Below, in pieces: positions 62,238 to 64,000 of a stretch of 64,000 nt of DNA. A model generated the notes under the pieces. The model worked only from the letters and a program-made list of their open reading frames with translations. It did no database searches and was not told where the DNA came from. Position 1 is the stretch's first letter. Each line of letters begins with the position of its first letter. This stretch comes from Trinickia terrae (GTDB lineage: Bacteria > Pseudomonadota > Gammaproteobacteria > Burkholderiales > Burkholderiaceae), in contig NZ_SWJE01000019.1 in NCBI RefSeq assembly GCF_005144415.1, positions 62,001 through 126,000 on the forward strand, written 5' to 3'. The translations under genes and the position numbers were made by a program.

Positions 62238-63161
62238 TCAGAAGATTGACTGCCCGGTAAGCGAGGTCAACCATTCCAATGACATGACGCCGGCCAGCGA
62301 GTTTCCGTTCGCGTCGAGCCCTGGCGACCAGACGCACACGGCCATCTCTCCGGGCAGCACCGCGACGATGCCGCCGCCGACGCCGCTTTTCGCCGGCAGC
62401 CCGACGCGATAGACGAAGTCGCCCGCGGCGTCGTAGGTGCCGCAGGTCAGCATCAGCGCGGACAGGCGCTTGGCCGAGCTCGGGTCGAGGACGCGCTCGC
62501 CCGAGGCCGGCGCGACGCCGCGGTTGGCCAGAAAAAGGGCGGCCGTGGCGAGCTCGACGCAGTTCATCTCGATCGCGCACTGGCGGCAGTAGGCGTCGAT
62601 CACGACTTCGGGCGGCATCTGCAGGTTGCCGAAGCTCGCCATGAAGTGCGCCATGGCACGGTTGCGGTCGGCGTGCGCAAGCTCGGAATCGGCGACGCGC
62701 AGGTCGTAGTCGACGCCGGTGACGCCGCTCAGGCGCCGCATGAACTGCACGAGCGCCATCTCGGCGCCGACGAAGCGGCGGCACAGCACGTCGGTGACGA
62801 CGAGCGCGCCCGCATTGATGAACGGATTGCGCGGTTTGCCTTGCTCGGATTCGAGCTGGACGAGCGAGTTGAACGCGTTGCCCGACGGCTCGCGGCCGAC
62901 GCGCTCCCAGAGCGCGTCACCGAGCAGCTGGAAGGCGAGCGTGCAGGCAAAGAGCTTGGAAATGCTCTGGATGGAGAAGCGCTCGCGGGCGTCGCCGACC
63001 GCGAACACCTGGCCGTCGAGCGTGACGACCGCCATGCCGAAGCGCTCGGGGCTCACCTTGGCGAGTTCGGGGATGTAGTCCGCGACGCGGCCGGTGGTGC
63101 GCCACGGGCCGATGTCGCTATGAATCTGTTCGAGGATCGCCTGATAGTTCGGGTTGTTCAT
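62238..63161 (-). CDS. glsA: Glutaminase A
   Basis: A 307-residue serine-dependent beta-lactamase-like glutaminase converting glutamine to glutamate and ammonia. It has the SxxK nucleophile motif in FSIQSISKLFACTLAFQLLG, NPFINAGALVVTDVL, the region MASFGNLQMPPEVVIDAYCR with IEMNCVELATAALFLAN, and the GLPAKSGVGGGIVAVLPG near the end. I chose the ATG at 63161; an earlier one at 63188 adds nine residues. The next gene on the strand, phnW, ends 65 bp upstream. Confidence 0.95.
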   Translation of the reverse strand: MNNPNYQAILEQIHSDIGPWRTTGRVADYIPELAKVSPERFGMAVVTLDGQVFAVGDARERFSIQSISKLFACTLAFQLLGDALWERVGREPSGNAFNSLVQLESEQGKPRNPFINAGALVVTDVLCRRFVGAEMALVQFMRRLSGVTGVDYDLRVADSELAHADRNRAMAHFMASFGNLQMPPEVVIDAYCRQCAIEMNCVELATAALFLANRGVAPASGERVLDPSSAKRLSALMLTCGTYDAAGDFVYRVGLPAKSGVGGGIVAVLPGEMAVCVWSPGLDANGNSLAGVMSLEWLTSLTGQSIF

Positions 63162-63225
63162 TGCCGGGTGCGTCTGATGAAAGCCCATGAGCGCGGGCCG
63201 CGATGATACCGCACGCGGCTTGCAT

Positions 63226-64000
63226 TCAGCGCACGCGCACCCCCAGCGCCGCGAGCGTCCGTCCGATCGCCGCGACGGCGTTGCGCATCTCGTTGGCGTC
63301 GATCGCGCCGATGCAGCCGACGCGGAACGTCTCCATCTTCGTCAGCTTGCCCGGATAGAGTACGTAGCCTGCGTCCCGCACCGCCGCATAAAACGTCTTG
63401 AAGTCGTAGGCAGGGTCGCGCGGCGCATGGAACGTGACGATCACGGGCGCCTGGACCTCGGGCTTCAGGAACGGCTCGAAGCCGAGCGCGCGCATGCCTT
63501 CGACGAGCGCCTCGCAGTTCTTCGCGTAGCGCGCGCCGCGCGCGGCGCGGCCGCCTTCGGCGAGAAATTGGTCGAGCGCGGCGCGCAAGGCGGCGATGAC
63601 GTGCGTCGGCGGCGTGAAGCGCCATTGCGTCGTCTCGCGCATGTAGACGTATTGATCGTGCAAATCGAGCGCGAGCGACGGCGAGCGGCCCTCGCTCGCC
63701 TCGAGCACGCCGCGCCGCACGATCACAAAGCCCATGCCGGGCACGCCTTCCAGGCACTTGCCGGAAGCCGAGATCAGCGCGTCGATGCCGCCGCGCGAGA
63801 GGTCGATCGGCAGCGCGCCGAACGAGCTCATCGCGTCGACGATCAGGCTCTTGCCGTGACGCTTGCAGACCGCGGCGATCTCGTCGAGCGGGTTCAGGAG
63901 GCCCGCGCTCGTCTCCAGATGGACTTGCGCGACGTGGGTGATGCGCGCGTGCTGGTTGAAGGCGTCCTCGATTGCGGCGGCGCTGACCGGCTCGTCGTCC
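63226..64000 (-). CDS. phnW: 2-aminoethylphosphonate-pyruvate transaminase, 5' end outside window
   Basis: PLP aminotransferase that starts 2-aminoethylphosphonate breakdown by transferring its amino group to pyruvate. The visible part (about 258 residues) has [20 protein letters not shown], the [16 protein letters not shown] stretch and the PLP lysine in [20 protein letters not shown]. The C-terminal part is [20 protein letters not shown] and [11 protein letters not shown]. The reading frame is open to the right edge, so the N-terminus lies beyond the window. Confidence 0.92.
   Translation of the reverse strand, partial: DDEPVSAAAIEDAFNQHARITHVAQVHLETSAGLLNPLDEIAAVCKRHGKSLIVDAMSSFGALPIDLSRGGIDALISASGKCLEGVPGMGFVIVRRGVLEASEGRSPSLALDLHDQYVYMRETTQWRFTPPTHVIAALRAALDQFLAEGGRAARGARYAKNCEALVEGMRALGFEPFLKPEVQAPVIVTFHAPRDPAYDFKTFYAAVRDAGYVLYPGKLTKMETFRVGCIGAIDANEMRNAVAAIGRTLAALGVRVR

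Noticed and set aside
1-64000. CRISPR arrays, tRNA and rRNA genes
   Set aside because: No regularly spaced short repeats and no cloverleaf or rRNA-like segments were seen on reading either strand.

Overview
The window comes from a high-GC beta-proteobacterium of the Burkholderiaceae (Burkholderia / Paraburkholderia / Trinickia / Caballeronia type). This rests on the very high GC, Burkholderia-type gene families (DUF3331, GlxA-type GbdR, AcoR-like sigma-54 activator, NfeD/slipin pair) and the gene order of the betaine cluster. No genome or database was consulted, so the genus is inferred.

Left half (1-30.7 kb): an almost complete route from choline to glycine. It opens with the 3' end of soxA, then soxG and a folB-like gene (sarcosine oxidation and folate). 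An aldo/keto reductase and a D-2-hydroxyacid dehydrogenase follow. Next is a scar region (4.9-6.0 kb) with MFS and GMC remnants and a foreign-looking DUF1493 pair. Then come betA-betB-betI (choline to glycine betaine) and fdhA (formaldehyde). A phosphopantetheinyl transferase separates these from gbdR, which is read away from glyA, a dipeptidase, DUF5943, dgcA, dgcB, etfA, etfB, gbcA and gbcB. A betaine-type binding protein, an APC permease and purU complete the set. Betaine is demethylated by GbcAB, dimethylglycine by DgcAB/Etf and sarcosine by Sox. FdhA, GlyA and PurU handle the released one-carbon units. A decayed carnitine dehydrogenase beside an intact CdhB-like thioesterase marks a lost carnitine branch.

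Middle (30.7-42.5 kb): a DUF3331 gene, a CoA-transferase/citryl-CoA lyase/IclR set, small lower-GC hypothetical genes, a ferredoxin, a rubrerythrin-VIT1 protein, a large sigma-54 activator next to palindromic repeats, small proteins, an NCS2 purine permease, and a TetR gene with a perfect palindromic operator.

Right (42.5-64 kb): an envelope and signalling region. It has a DUF3313 lipoprotein with a solitary PqiB-like MCE protein, small unknown genes, a NarL-type regulator, two chemoreceptors, a TorF-like outer-membrane protein, an S8 peptidase and a diguanylate cyclase. It also has a 654-residue tandem protein that looks like a duplicated, catalytically degenerate YopJ-family effector preceded by an hrpII-box-like motif. 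The window ends with slipin/NfeD, a cupin-like protein, glutaminase glsA (with a second decayed 3' end nearby) and the 3' part of phnW. I saw no rRNA, tRNA, CRISPR array or intact insertion sequence.
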